NCBI GenBank assembly: GCA_964590225.1
Contig: CAZPWS010000001.1
Location: 1-64,000, forward strand
Length of the DNA stretch: 64,000 bases
Reading direction: 5' to 3'
DNA from: JAEUSG01 sp964590225
GTDB lineage: Bacteria > Fibrobacterota > OXYB2-FULL-49-7 > JAEUSG01
The notes beneath the pieces were generated by a model. It saw only the letters and a program-made list of their open reading frames with translations, did not search any database and had not been told where the DNA came from. Both the position numbers and the translations under genes were made by a program. This document shows positions 35,320-45,277 of this stretch, piece after piece; the first letter of the stretch is position 1; each line of letters starts with the position of its first letter.

Positions 35320-35817
35320 CTAACGGTTAATAAAATAAGGCAGCAGTTTATCGTAAGTTTGTAACAAACCTTCAGATATTACTTTCGTGCCATCAATCAC
35401 TGGCATGAAGTTAGTGTCGCCATTCCACCGCGGAACAATGTGCATATGGCAATGCTGGTCCATGCCAGCTCCGGCTGTTCTACCAACATTCATGCCAATA
35501 TTGTAGCCATGCGGTTTATAGGCTTCATGAATAGCGCTCTTACACATCATGACACATTTCCACAGTTCGGAAGACTCTTTATCCGTTAACAACTCAGGAT
35601 CTGACACATGACGATACGGTATTACCATAAGGTGTGCGCTGTTATAAGGATATCTATTAGTTATTACAAATACAGTCTGCCCTCGGTAAAGGATACCTGT
35701 CTCCCTATCCCTGTTTAGCTCAGGACGGGTACAAAAAACACAGCCATCTGTTAAATTTTCAAAATTATCAAGATACACAGAACGCCAAGGCGCATAAAGA
35801 CTTTCAATTTTCTGCAC
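35320..35817 (-). CDS. HIT-family nucleotide hydrolase/transferase
   Basis: I take the GTG at 35817, preceded by GGAGG at a short distance, giving 165 residues. A longer frame to 35868 would place the likely -10 TATAAT (35848-35843) inside the gene. The HIT motif is QHCHMHIVPRW (His-x-His-x-His). The protein starts QKIESLYAPWRSVYLDN and has GCVFCTRPELNRDRE, a Cys pair of the AP4A-phosphorylase-like branch. GILYRGQTVFVITNRYPYNS fits the nucleotide site. These enzymes act on dinucleoside polyphosphates or related compounds. It appears to be a single-gene unit facing away from rpmA's terminator. Confidence 0.85.
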   Translation of the reverse strand: MQKIESLYAPWRSVYLDNFENLTDGCVFCTRPELNRDRETGILYRGQTVFVITNRYPYNSAHLMVIPYRHVSDPELLTDKESSELWKCVMMCKSAIHEAYKPHGYNIGMNVGRTAGAGMDQHCHMHIVPRWNGDTNFMPVIDGTKVISEGLLQTYDKLLPYFINR

Positions 35818-35845
35818 AACGCCTCCGTTTTTGAAATAATATATT

Positions 35846-35877
35846 ATAAAAAGAAAGGGCACCCTCAAGGGAGCCCT
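35846..35877 (-). terminator. Intrinsic terminator of the rplU-rpmA operon
   Basis: On the minus strand AGGGC (35877-35873) pairs with GCCCT (35860-35856), and an inner CCC/GGG follows after a single A/A mismatch around a TCAA-type loop. The stem is followed by TTCTTTTTAT. It lies 37 bases after the rpmA stop. Confidence 0.7.
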
Positions 35878-35913
35878 ACTTTAACTGACAAGATCTCTAT
35901 TTATACAAACCGA

Positions 35914-36168
35914 TCATGCAGTAACTACCGTTACCCGCTTTCCCGTTTTGCCCATCCGCTCAAACTTTACAACACCATTTGCCGTAGCAAACAGGGTATC
36001 GTCTTTACCTTTGCCAACATTTAGTCCAGGGTGAATTCGCGTACCGCGCTGCCGCACAATGATTGTTCCAGAGTGAACTGTTTCCCCTCCAAAAGCCTTT
36101 GTGCCAAGAAATTGCGGATTGCTATCCCTACCATTTCGGCTGCTTCCTACGCCCTTTTTATGTGCCAT
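35914..36168 (-). CDS. rpmA: 50S ribosomal protein L27
   Basis: The product has 84 residues. The start MAHKKGVGSSRNGRDSNPQF, GTKAFGGETVHSGTIIVRQR and GTRIHPGLNVGKGKDDTLFA match L27 throughout. The extreme N-terminus lacks the short cleaved leader known from Firmicutes. L27 reaches into the peptidyl transferase centre. It lies 37 bases after rplU and is followed by an intrinsic terminator. Confidence 0.97.
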   Translation of the reverse strand: MAHKKGVGSSRNGRDSNPQFLGTKAFGGETVHSGTIIVRQRGTRIHPGLNVGKGKDDTLFATANGVVKFERMGKTGKRVTVVTA

Positions 36169-36205
36169 TTTTGCCCGTTCCTCTGTATGGTTTCGTTAAA
36201 CTTAT

Positions 36206-36598
36206 TTACTTCTTTGTGGCTGACTCAACTGAAGCGGCCTCTTTTTTAGCCTTTGGAGACCGAATCTCGTATGACTCCTTTTTAGAACCACACGATACTT
36301 CAGTAATTACAAGTTCTGTTTCAAGCTGGCGATGTCCCACCTTTTTGTCGTAATCCTTCCGCCGTCTTTTTTTAAACACAAGAACCTTGTCCGCCTTGCC
36401 CTGCCCAACAATACGCGCTTTAACAAGAGCTTCACCAACAAAAGGCTTCCCTATCGAAACAGAATCGCCATCGGCGCACAAAAGCACCTTATTAAGCTCT
36501 ATATCGGTACCTACACCTCCTTCAAGCGAAGATACCTTCACCTTTGTACCTGCCGAAACCTTCACCTGCTTCCCACACACTTCAACAATCGAATACAT
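36206..36598 (-). CDS. rplU: 50S ribosomal protein L21
   Basis: From the ATG at 36598 (GAGG seven bases upstream; a TTG at 36604 is also in frame) the product has 130 residues. MYSIVEVCGKQVKV, LNKVLLCADGDSVSIGKPFV and VLVFKKRRRKDYDKKVGHRQ with a LVITEV end are canonical L21. A C-terminal extension of about 25 residues rich in Lys, Ala and Glu follows, beyond the usual 103. It contacts 23S rRNA. It forms the rplU-rpmA operon, 67 bases downstream of the RNase G gene. Confidence 0.95.
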   Translation of the reverse strand: MYSIVEVCGKQVKVSAGTKVKVSSLEGGVGTDIELNKVLLCADGDSVSIGKPFVGEALVKARIVGQGKADKVLVFKKRRRKDYDKKVGHRQLETELVITEVSCGSKKESYEIRSPKAKKEAASVESATKK

Positions 36599-36665
36599 AA
36601 TCAATACCTCAATATTTTAATAGGTGATGAATATAAAAAATAGACGGATTACACACAAGCCAAAT

Positions 36666-38210
36666 TTAATCATTCAGAACAGGCTGAAGTAGTCCTGTGT
36701 ACTCTTCACTCCTTTCCATATTCCAAATCTCAAAAGCGTCCATTGCCATCGATAGGGATTCCTCAATAATGATTTTTACATTCGCTGCCCGTTGAATCTC
36801 TTTAATCCGCTTTTCCTTTTCCTCTCTTAAATAGTGAGCAAAACCGGGATTAACATTAAGAATAACTTTTTTTATTCCAAGAGCACTTCTAATCTTATAT
36901 AACTGCCTATCAAGTTTCGCGAGCACAGTAGATTTCGAGAAAATTCTCCCACTACCGCCGCAAGACTCACAAAGTTCGGTGCTTACGGCGTGCAAATTCT
37001 TACCCTCTCTCTTCCTTGTAAGCAGAACTATACCGAAGTCTCCAATACCACCAAGATTGTTCGGCGTCGGATCCTTTTTAAGAGCTAATCGCAAAGCATC
37101 AAGCAGCCTTTTTCTATTTTCCGCCCTTTTCATATCAACAAAATCAATGGCAACTATTCCGCCTATATCACGAAGGCGGAGTTGACGGGCAATTTCGTCA
37201 GCGGCTTCAAGATTATTTTTCAGCAATGTTTCCTCTGCATCTTTTTTGCCTATATTCCTCCCCGTATTCACATCGATCACAGTCATTGCCTCAGTATGAT
37301 CAAAAACAAGTGAGCCGCCATGTTTAAGCCAGACTTTCCTACGCAAACCCTTTTCAATATCTTTTTCTACTCCAAAAACCTCAAATATTGGCGCCTTTTC
37401 GCTGAAATAATAAACCCTTTCCGCGAGATGAGGATGATGCTGACGGATATAGCCCACAATAGCTTCATGTACTCGTTTATTATCTACAACACACCGTAGT
37501 GAATCCCCATTAAAGTAATCCCTGACCGCTGCAGAAACCATATCCCGTTCGGCCAGCAATAAAGAAGGTGCTTTCATTCGTGAAGCATCCTTTTTAATAG
37601 CATTCCATTTATCAAGTAGATCCTTGGCATCGGCCATAATTGCGCTTTCCGAGGCGCCATCCGATGCCGTACGAATAATAAACCCTGCGTCGGCAGAAGT
37701 CAATTTTTTCACGATTTCTCTTAGACGCACCCTCTCCACCCTATCCGGAATCTTTTTGGAAACTCCAAGAAACTTCTCTCCTGCCATCAAAACAAGAAAA
37801 CGGCCGGCAAGGGAGATCTGAGTGGTGACCCTTGCCCCCTTTGTACCAATAGGCTCTTTTACTACCTGCACAATCACAGACTGGTTTACCTTAAAAAGTT
37901 TTTCGATTCGCTTCTCTTTTCTTTCGCCACATTTTACACTATCGGCGTCGTCGCCCATACACTCACCAGCGAGCCGCATATAGTCGGACTGGATATCAGA
38001 CGCACTCAAAAAAGCGGCGCGCTCCATACCGATATCGATAAAGGCAGACTGGATTCCGGCAAGTACATTCGATACCTTGCCAAGATATATGTTGCCAACG
38101 AGCCTCTCAGATTCGGGTCTTTCCACAAGAACCTGAACAAGTTTGTGGTTCTCGATAACAGCCACTCTGGTCTCGTGCGGCGCCACATTAACAATAATTT
38201 CTCTTTCCAA
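36666..38210 (-). CDS. rng: Ribonuclease G/E family
   Basis: The product has 514 residues, the length of RNase G, without the long C-terminal scaffold of RNase E. The S1-type N-terminus is RLVGNIYLGKVSNVLAGIQS then AFIDIGMERAAFL. The catalytic DNase-I-like domain has VIDVNTGRN with the metal Asp, and VAIDFVDMKRAENR. A zinc-link CESCGGSGR (about 420-428) joins the dimers. It processes rRNA and mRNA 5' ends. It follows the SprA-like gene by 24 bases on the same strand. Confidence 0.94.
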   Translation of the reverse strand: MEREIIVNVAPHETRVAVIENHKLVQVLVERPESERLVGNIYLGKVSNVLAGIQSAFIDIGMERAAFLSASDIQSDYMRLAGECMGDDADSVKCGERKEKRIEKLFKVNQSVIVQVVKEPIGTKGARVTTQISLAGRFLVLMAGEKFLGVSKKIPDRVERVRLREIVKKLTSADAGFIIRTASDGASESAIMADAKDLLDKWNAIKKDASRMKAPSLLLAERDMVSAAVRDYFNGDSLRCVVDNKRVHEAIVGYIRQHHPHLAERVYYFSEKAPIFEVFGVEKDIEKGLRRKVWLKHGGSLVFDHTEAMTVIDVNTGRNIGKKDAEETLLKNNLEAADEIARQLRLRDIGGIVAIDFVDMKRAENRKRLLDALRLALKKDPTPNNLGGIGDFGIVLLTRKREGKNLHAVSTELCESCGGSGRIFSKSTVLAKLDRQLYKIRSALGIKKVILNVNPGFAHYLREEKEKRIKEIQRAANVKIIIEESLSMAMDAFEIWNMERSEEYTGLLQPVLND

Positions 38211-38234
38211 GTTTTATATCCCTCTTTAAAAATT

Positions 38235-41200
38235 TTACCTAAATGTCCATTTTACCCATATATCAACTACTATATTGTATTGTGGGTGATTTATGCTATT
38301 ATCATCATCAGTGCCTGGGAAAACCTTGAGATCCTTTTTCCACGATACCAGACCACCCGCTTTTACTGTCGAGGTAACATCGTAGCTAAATCCAGCAGAC
38401 ACCGCATTATTAATCAACCGCGATTTATGTTCAAGCGAATTTTTTGCATGAGCATAATCACCATAGCTTTCGAAAATTTTATCATCTACAATAACATCCC
38501 ACTCATATTCCGTACTCGCCCCCATCTGCCAATCAAAATTCAAACCGAGCTGATTATTGAACGAAAACTCCCAAACAAGAATCTTAATCGGTTGCTGTTT
38601 TGCAATAGAATATGTAAGCGAGGTTTTATTCGACCATGTTGTTCTCTCTATTCCCCTAACCAAAGGTTTTCTTCCTGTATTGTAGGTACGATCAATAGCA
38701 TAAGTAAGCTCATTGTTAATAGCTATTCTATTCTTTAATTGTAAATTCAATCTATACAGGGGATTATAATTAAACGACAAGGAATATTCGCCCCAAGAAA
38801 TTTTAGCATCATCGCGACTAATCTTTTGTGTATAATCCTTTTTATAGGTAAAAGAACTGTTAAGCCCTGCAGACTGGATAAAATCGCCTGCCAAGGGAAT
38901 ATATTTGAAAAGCAGCAGTGCATCACTTGCATTGCCAGAAATAGTAATGTTTGGAAAAGAAAATGTGGTATCCGCTGTAGCATAAATAAACTGTTCTGCC
39001 CATTTTTTCCCGTATGTTGTGCTTAAACTCAAACTTACTCTTATTGGAAGCGGCAGATTAAGTGAAGTGCTGCTGGTGCCTGTTATATCCACGCTTCTGC
39101 CATCTGTTGCCGAAGACTTGTTTGGATCAGCAAACATATCGTTATGGGTAATATTGTAATTTCTCCCACCAAAAGAATTTGGGTCGTCTCTCCCCGTAAA
39201 CACATTATAAAGAGAGGTAGCATACAAACCACTTTTGTATTGTAAATACTCTAACTGCGAAAGCGGTATATGCTTCAACCCCGTAACAGTTTTACCATTG
39301 CTAACCGAGTAATTAAAACCCAGCTTTGTTAGTCCTATCTTTTCTAGAAAGCTCTTCACTGGTTTAACAATAGCGTCGCCCTTATTTCGCAATATACCAA
39401 CATTAAACTTCTCCACCATCGATAAAAATTGCCAGTCAAAATCGGTATTCATTGCAGTATTAAGCGACAAATCAAGATATCTGATATCAACACCCCCGAT
39501 TTTTCCCTGATTTACACTTAGCCCATATGTAGAGCCATAAGTAAACCTATTGGTAAGCCACGAAAAAAGTGACGGATTAACCTCATAATTAAAGGTCTGC
39601 TGATTTCTGTTTTCGCCATAAAGAACAAAATGCGTTATATCGCCCCCAGAACGAAGCGTCCACTGAGTATCGACATTAAAAAGATAGTCACCTAAAAAGT
39701 GGGGTGGCAGTCCTTCTTTTCCCGTTAATATCGCATTAAGATTTCGATCGATGCTGTTGGTATGCGTAAAGTCAAATCGGAGATATTTCCAGCTCAACAA
39801 TCCGGAATAATTTAAGTTGTATGAGTGTGAAACAGACATAGTTCTTTTATCAGGCAGCTCAACAAGCTCAATTTTGGGATTTACCCTTGTTTCCTCCTTA
39901 GTGGTGCTGTAGGAAGCATTGTAAACGGTAAAATCGAGGGATCGTGGATACCACTGCAGTTTTAAGTCGCCAAAGTTGTTTTTGAGAAAACCATCTCCAA
40001 TCTTTGAGAATGGCGATAAAGCTTTTTCCGTTCGTGGCGCGGCAGAATAAGAAAGATTCGAATTAAATGATTGCGTTTTATCAAATTTAGTTGCAGACTG
40101 CGACTCTGCCTCTGACCATCCAGCATTCAATGAGACCCTGTCAAGGAGAAGGTTCACAGCAAGATTATCAGAAATTGTACTCTTCTTAAAAGCGGTCGAT
40201 AGCGTTTTTTGTGTTCTGCTTGTTTCGTACCATTCACTCTCACTTTTGTTGGCCGAATCATCCTGATTTTTTACCGTTGATATTTTGCGAAACAGGTCCG
40301 GCATCATCTCAACCAGCCCGTCATCTTTTCCGTTTGTACTAAGCCGCACATCAGAACCAGGCACATACCGCGGACGCTGCAACGAGCTGGTAAATGAAAG
40401 ACTAAGGGGAACACTAATGCCCCACGAAGCAGGCAAGATCCGACTTAGAGCAAATGATGTTGAAGCATTTAGCGCAACCTCCGAGAAACCTCCATTTGCC
40501 TGTTTTTCGTTTAACCGCAAAAAAGCTCCGTCTTTATAATAAACTCCACTATTAAAACTGAAAACATCAGCAAAATCCGCCGACATTCTTACCCTTGCCG
40601 CATTGCCACCTAATTTTTGCGGTTCCTTCAGCTTAAGATCGTTTACATAATACCTTCCAGAAAATTTTTCATCAATAGCAACAACTGTATTGCTATCTAC
40701 CATAAAGCCAATAGCAAGCCACTTGATATCAGCAAAAGTTGGATACCCGATGACGCGAGTAGAGTCTGTCCACGCGCGAAGCGGCCGTTTCTCACCCTTC
40801 ATGGATTCTATTGAATCATTTTTAAGCGTGGAAAGGGTTGACAAATCTATCTCCATCGTTGACCAGTTTCGCGCATCTTTGGGAACAATACGGTATTCGT
40901 AAAAATTTAGGGAATCAGATCCCAGCCGCAGGAATAGCTTAACCCTTCCTCCGTCGTTTCCGCCCCTGCTTGTAGTTTTTTCAACGGGGTAGTAATAAAG
41001 AGACAATTTTTGATACAACCTAAAATCCATGCCGCGAGAATAATACCGCTCTGCCTTTACTTCTCTGCTATCGGCCGAAACATTATCATACCGTAAATCA
41101 AGCGACTGCTCCCTTTCCCTCGTTCTTGAGGTGTTATCGAGAAATACGGGAACAAGATCCGAAGATGGACGGACATAATCTGTGGCATTATCTATAGTGT

Positions 41201-44200
41201 TTATAACCGCTACATTCATTTTAGGATTATTAAGCGTATCGGAAGCCAAAGAATCATTAGATGCCCAACGATTACCAACTATTTCTATCTTTGCAAATTG
41301 AAGCACGCTCGGTCCAGTTAATCCATTCATCCAAAGGCGAATACCTCTTGCCTTAGATAAGAGCGGATCGTTCACCTTAAAGGGGATACTGTCAAGAACG
41401 GCATTGCCAGTTACCTTTCTGCTATGTAAAGGTATTCGATATAACCGCCATCCCTTATCGTTGCTTGTAACAAAATACGGCTCAGCTGCAGAGCTTGAAG
41501 AAGATAAGTCTATCCAGTAATGCTGATACGAGTTACGCCTGTCAACAAGACCGTTTATATTGAATAAATCTTCGCTATCTGCCCCCTGGCGCCTGATTGA
41601 ATAGTTGCCTTGCGTTCCATTATATGCCGTGTAGTCAGCCGATTCATTGCTGTATCGATAATTGTCGCCACCAGGATCCGTTGTCTGGTTAATGCCTATT
41701 GTGTCAAATACGACGGCGTAAGGAATCGTAGTGACAGCCGGTTCTAATGGCATAAGAAAAAGCTCAAACGGATCTCTTCGCATATCAAGGCCAAGATCAT
41801 TACGAGGTGATATTTCATTGTCACCAAGAAAAAATTCAGTATTAAATTTGCCGTCCGGCTGGCCATTCCAAACCATGAATGTTGTTGTATCATATTGAGT
41901 ACCAGGAATAAGAGGTGAAATTCTCAAATCCTCACTAAGTTCACCAATGTCAATGTGCAGCATCCCCCTTTGACCTGCCACGGGTTTAAGCCACACCTCA
42001 ATGTACTGGGAATTTTCTAACTGGTCTCTAACTCCGTACCCAAGCGAGGCCATTGCTCCTCCCCACGAGGCCTTCCTGAAATCGGTTGAGGCTCCGTTTG
42101 GAACCCCCTCCTTTCCGGTATAGGGATACATGGTAAACTCTAGAACGGTGGCAGATGATTGAAGATCTGCCGACCCAGGCCAAATTTCGTTCTCCTTAAC
42201 GCCTGGAGGCGAAAACCATGAAAAGTATCCGCAATCGCTTAAGCTTCCAACCCGCCTACCATTCCCCCCCCAGCATTGCATGGGAGAAGCCCATCCAATC
42301 ACAGAAGTATCAGGTGGACTTGCCCAGCGCCAAACCATATCAGAAAGTCCCATAGGAAAGATTGTTTTACTGTCTTCAAAATCGTCTATAACTGCTTCGT
42401 CCCTGTCGCTTGTATTCGTATTAACTATACTTTTAGCAACCTCGCCTTGTATTGAGAATTTGGACTTCTGCTCAGTTTGAATACCTGGAATTAGATTTAC
42501 AAACCCTGTCATCCATTCAGGCTCCCACGAAAGATTTGCATATACATCAAGCAGCATATTTGATGTCGGTTCCCTCCCAAGCTGAGCTCTTTTGTCCTGC
42601 CCTGTTTCCGCCTTCCTTAAAAAGGTTGCTGCTACATTAGACCCCTTGCCAATATTTTCCAGCTGATAATCTGCCCTCAATCCCAGAAATGTCCTTTCGT
42701 CAATATTAAAAAACGGGGTGTACTGATACTCAACGGTAAGGTCGCTCATAGAGTTAATTGCCCTATCGGATATAAGAGAAATTTGACCTATGTCGTACAT
42801 AATGGAATAATCAATATCCCTTTCAAGCTTTACCCCCCCCGCAGTTATAATCTCCGATCCCTCTGCTACATCCATGACACCAAGTGAAAAAGTAGTGGCA
42901 GCCATCTTAGCCACAAGGTCTATTTTATACCTATCTTGCACACCTTTCGAAGTATGATCTTCGCTTCTGTAAAGATATATACCGTCATTTCTTGGAAGAT
43001 CCGCTGGCAAAGCAGTGCTGTTAAATGGCTCGGGACCAAGATCAGGAGGAACAATTACAGCGTTATAATCAAAAAGAAAGATATCTTTATCGGTAGTTTT
43101 TAGAACATTTGAAGCGTCAATAAAACCGAAAATCGAAATGAGCTCTTTTTGCCCCAACACGGTAGCAATGCTACTGTAATACTGCTGCGTTGCCTGATCC
43201 CTATAGCTAATAGTTAATCTAATGTCCATGCGGTTCTGTTCATCAATAAAACCAAAATCATATACATGCTTACACATCAATTTCCATTGCGGAGATGTTG
43301 AGCTCATCTGCTGCGGTCTTAGCGTATATGGGCTTATTGTCTTGCCATCCACACTAAAAAAATCTGGTCTGTCTGAAAGGCTTGTCTTTACAACACCATC
43401 TTCTGAGTATTCAAACCATGCCAAAAGCTGATCGTCTCTACCCGAAAGAGCAGATGAAAGAACCACAAACCCCCTGTTGTTGGGATCAATGTAAAAATCA
43501 GATCTACCATATTCATCCGGTTCAAGACGCAATATCTTGTGTGGACCATCAACAGAAAGAACATGGTTAGGGTAACGAGTCTGATTGGTTGTATAATCAG
43601 TCGCCATCGGATCCAACCTAAAAAGATAAACCTTTCGGATAATTCTCTTTCTTGGTAACGATGGGTTGTAATAGATTTCACGAAATAGAGAATCGAGAAA
43701 AAACATTTTATCGTATGCGATATCTTTCTCTGTTCGCGACTGAGGAATCTCCTGCTGCTTTGGATTAAATTTTTTATTCTCTGACTTTACATTTTCCTGC
43801 GCAGCAACAGCGGTTATATTTAAATCACCAAGCTTAAATCTTGCCTTTACGCCAAATAAACCATCGCTGCCTGTAACTGAATAACCGCTAAACTCCTCTC
43901 CCTGCATAGAAAAACCGGTATATCCAGCCTCAACTTCCTGCAATATATCATCTTCAAGTTCGTCCGGTGTCTCTCCTTTATAATGAAGCTTTAGCTGTCG
44001 CTTAATCTGTTCACCAAGTCCCGTAGAAGTGGCTCCATTAGTGTTGTCCATCCGTATATTAACATCAAGAAGACGGCCAATTTTCCCCTGAACCGTAAAT
44101 TCCATTTTGCTATCAAAACCAATATTTGGAATTCCCTCATTGGTATTTGTTGGATCATCCTCTCCTGCAACCCAGCGGCTGGACCCCTTGGCGTTAAGCT

Positions 44201-44759
44201 GAATGCTGCCCGAAATCCTTATTCGAGGCCCTTCACTGCCAACAAAACGGCGAGCCCACGCAGGCAACTTAACCGGTATTTCGATATCAAGCGGATTAAA
44301 GGCCTTCCTTTTTTTATCAACCATCGTAAAAAAAGGGCTTTGTGAAATAAATTCGTCGGCAATCATACCACTGTTAACAAATGTGATATAGTCGTTAAGC
44401 TCGAGAAATAGATAGCTTGATAGGATTATTCCAGGAACAAGCGAGTCCTGATTAACCGATAAAGAGCGATTAGCCGGATCGTGAAAGTAAAGGACTATCT
44501 CAACCTCTTTTTTTGTGTAATCCATCACAGTTATTCGCCTAACAGCCGCCGAATTTGTTTTTAAAAAGGCCGCGTCGGGAGAAGTTAACGATACCGGATA
44601 TATTGTTGAGTCAACGATAGCAGCATGGCGACGGCTCGGCCTCAGCCGAAACCGATTCTCAAACGAGAATAGCGCCGAATCAAAAATAAACAAGAGTATC
44701 AGAGGAATAAATAGTAGTCGCAACCGGTAAAAAATAGTATTAGTTCCGGAGCTTTTCAA
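38235..44759 (-). CDS. SprA-like outer-membrane translocon (type IX secretion)
   Basis: The product has 2174 residues, matching the very large SprA/Sov family. It starts at a TTG with a likely signal peptide (about 12-32, hydrophobic RLLFIPLILLFIFDSALF). The SprA hallmark VIDDFEDSKTIFPMGLSDMV (about residues 793-812) is present, followed by VWRWASPP. The remainder is beta-strand rich with many aromatic-alternating strands up to the end. In Bacteroidota SprA is the translocon pore of T9SS and binds PorV. A PorV-like gene and a sorting-domain cargo lie in this window. I see no other T9SS components, so complete function is inferred. It lies between rng and rplI with no obvious terminator at either side. 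Confidence 0.85.
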   Translation of the reverse strand: MKSSGTNTIFYRLRLLFIPLILLFIFDSALFSFENRFRLRPSRRHAAIVDSTIYPVSLTSPDAAFLKTNSAAVRRITVMDYTKKEVEIVLYFHDPANRSLSVNQDSLVPGIILSSYLFLELNDYITFVNSGMIADEFISQSPFFTMVDKKRKAFNPLDIEIPVKLPAWARRFVGSEGPRIRISGSIQLNAKGSSRWVAGEDDPTNTNEGIPNIGFDSKMEFTVQGKIGRLLDVNIRMDNTNGATSTGLGEQIKRQLKLHYKGETPDELEDDILQEVEAGYTGFSMQGEEFSGYSVTGSDGLFGVKARFKLGDLNITAVAAQENVKSENKKFNPKQQEIPQSRTEKDIAYDKMFFLDSLFREIYYNPSLPRKRIIRKVYLFRLDPMATDYTTNQTRYPNHVLSVDGPHKILRLEPDEYGRSDFYIDPNNRGFVVLSSALSGRDDQLLAWFEYSEDGVVKTSLSDRPDFFSVDGKTISPYTLRPQQMSSTSPQWKLMCKHVYDFGFIDEQNRMDIRLTISYRDQATQQYYSSIATVLGQKELISIFGFIDASNVLKTTDKDIFLFDYNAVIVPPDLGPEPFNSTALPADLPRNDGIYLYRSEDHTSKGVQDRYKIDLVAKMAATTFSLGVMDVAEGSEIITAGGVKLERDIDYSIMYDIGQISLISDRAINSMSDLTVEYQYTPFFNIDERTFLGLRADYQLENIGKGSNVAATFLRKAETGQDKRAQLGREPTSNMLLDVYANLSWEPEWMTGFVNLIPGIQTEQKSKFSIQGEVAKSIVNTNTSDRDEAVIDDFEDSKTIFPMGLSDMVWRWASPPDTSVIGWASPMQCWGGNGRRVGSLSDCGYFSWFSPPGVKENEIWPGSADLQSSATVLEFTMYPYTGKEGVPNGASTDFRKASWGGAMASLGYGVRDQLENSQYIEVWLKPVAGQRGMLHIDIGELSEDLRISPLIPGTQYDTTTFMVWNGQPDGKFNTEFFLGDNEISPRNDLGLDMRRDPFELFLMPLEPAVTTIPYAVVFDTIGINQTTDPGGDNYRYSNESADYTAYNGTQGNYSIRRQGADSEDLFNINGLVDRRNSYQHYWIDLSSSSSAAEPYFVTSNDKGWRLYRIPLHSRKVTGNAVLDSIPFKVNDPLLSKARGIRLWMNGLTGPSVLQFAKIEIVGNRWASNDSLASDTLNNPKMNVAVINTIDNATDYVRPSSDLVPVFLDNTSRTREREQSLDLRYDNVSADSREVKAERYYSRGMDFRLYQKLSLYYYPVEKTTSRGGNDGGRVKLFLRLGSDSLNFYEYRIVPKDARNWSTMEIDLSTLSTLKNDSIESMKGEKRPLRAWTDSTRVIGYPTFADIKWLAIGFMVDSNTVVAIDEKFSGRYYVNDLKLKEPQKLGGNAARVRMSADFADVFSFNSGVYYKDGAFLRLNEKQANGGFSEVALNASTSFALSRILPASWGISVPLSLSFTSSLQRPRYVPGSDVRLSTNGKDDGLVEMMPDLFRKISTVKNQDDSANKSESEWYETSRTQKTLSTAFKKSTISDNLAVNLLLDRVSLNAGWSEAESQSATKFDKTQSFNSNLSYSAAPRTEKALSPFSKIGDGFLKNNFGDLKLQWYPRSLDFTVYNASYSTTKEETRVNPKIELVELPDKRTMSVSHSYNLNYSGLLSWKYLRFDFTHTNSIDRNLNAILTGKEGLPPHFLGDYLFNVDTQWTLRSGGDITHFVLYGENRNQQTFNYEVNPSLFSWLTNRFTYGSTYGLSVNQGKIGGVDIRYLDLSLNTAMNTDFDWQFLSMVEKFNVGILRNKGDAIVKPVKSFLEKIGLTKLGFNYSVSNGKTVTGLKHIPLSQLEYLQYKSGLYATSLYNVFTGRDDPNSFGGRNYNITHNDMFADPNKSSATDGRSVDITGTSSTSLNLPLPIRVSLSLSTTYGKKWAEQFIYATADTTFSFPNITISGNASDALLLFKYIPLAGDFIQSAGLNSSFTYKKDYTQKISRDDAKISWGEYSLSFNYNPLYRLNLQLKNRIAINNELTYAIDRTYNTGRKPLVRGIERTTWSNKTSLTYSIAKQQPIKILVWEFSFNNQLGLNFDWQMGASTEYEWDVIVDDKIFESYGDYAHAKNSLEHKSRLINNAVSAGFSYDVTSTVKAGGLVSWKKDLKVFPGTDDDNSINHPQYNIVVDIWVKWTFR

Positions 44760-44801
44760 CAGACTCTAAGGGTAATCCCATCAAAAAATTGATGAAGATC
44801 T

Positions 44802-45263
44802 TTATTGTGCTTCAACTGCCTCTTCTTTTACAACCCAAACTTTAATCTCGGCAGTAACATCGTTATGCAAATTAACCTTAACCGGATACACGCCAAGTGC
44901 CCTGATATGCTCCTCAAGGATTATATCCTTCTTAGGAATGGTATACCCTTCAGCCGCAAGTCGTTCTGCAATAAGCTGAGAATTTACTGAGCCGTACAGT
45001 TTATCGCTCTCATCAACCTTCACCGAAATTGTTACCGATACATCTTCAAGCTTCTTAGCCATAGCGGCTGCATCTTTACGACGGGCTATTTCCTTCCGTT
45101 CGTGTGCTTTTATATCAGCCTCAATCCGTTCCTTGGCTCCAGCAGTTGCCACAACAGCCAATTTTTGTGGCAAAAGATAATTAAGAGCAAATCCCTCTTT
45201 AACCTTCACAATAGTAAAAGCCTTGCCAATTCTGTCAACATCTTTCTGAAGTATAACTTCCAT
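44802..45263 (-). CDS. rplI: 50S ribosomal protein L9
   Basis: The product has 153 residues, with MEVILQKDVDRIGKAFTIVK at the start, then VKEGFALNYLLPQKLAV and the C-terminal domain LYGSVNSQLIAERLAAEGYT, all typical. The long linking helix lies between. L9 binds near the L1 stalk. It is the last gene of the rpsF-rpsR-DUF2232-rplI operon. Confidence 0.96.
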   Translation of the reverse strand: MEVILQKDVDRIGKAFTIVKVKEGFALNYLLPQKLAVVATAGAKERIEADIKAHERKEIARRKDAAAMAKKLEDVSVTISVKVDESDKLYGSVNSQLIAERLAAEGYTIPKKDIILEEHIRALGVYPVKVNLHNDVTAEIKVWVVKEEAVEAQ

Positions 45264-45277
45264 GACCAGATACTCCT

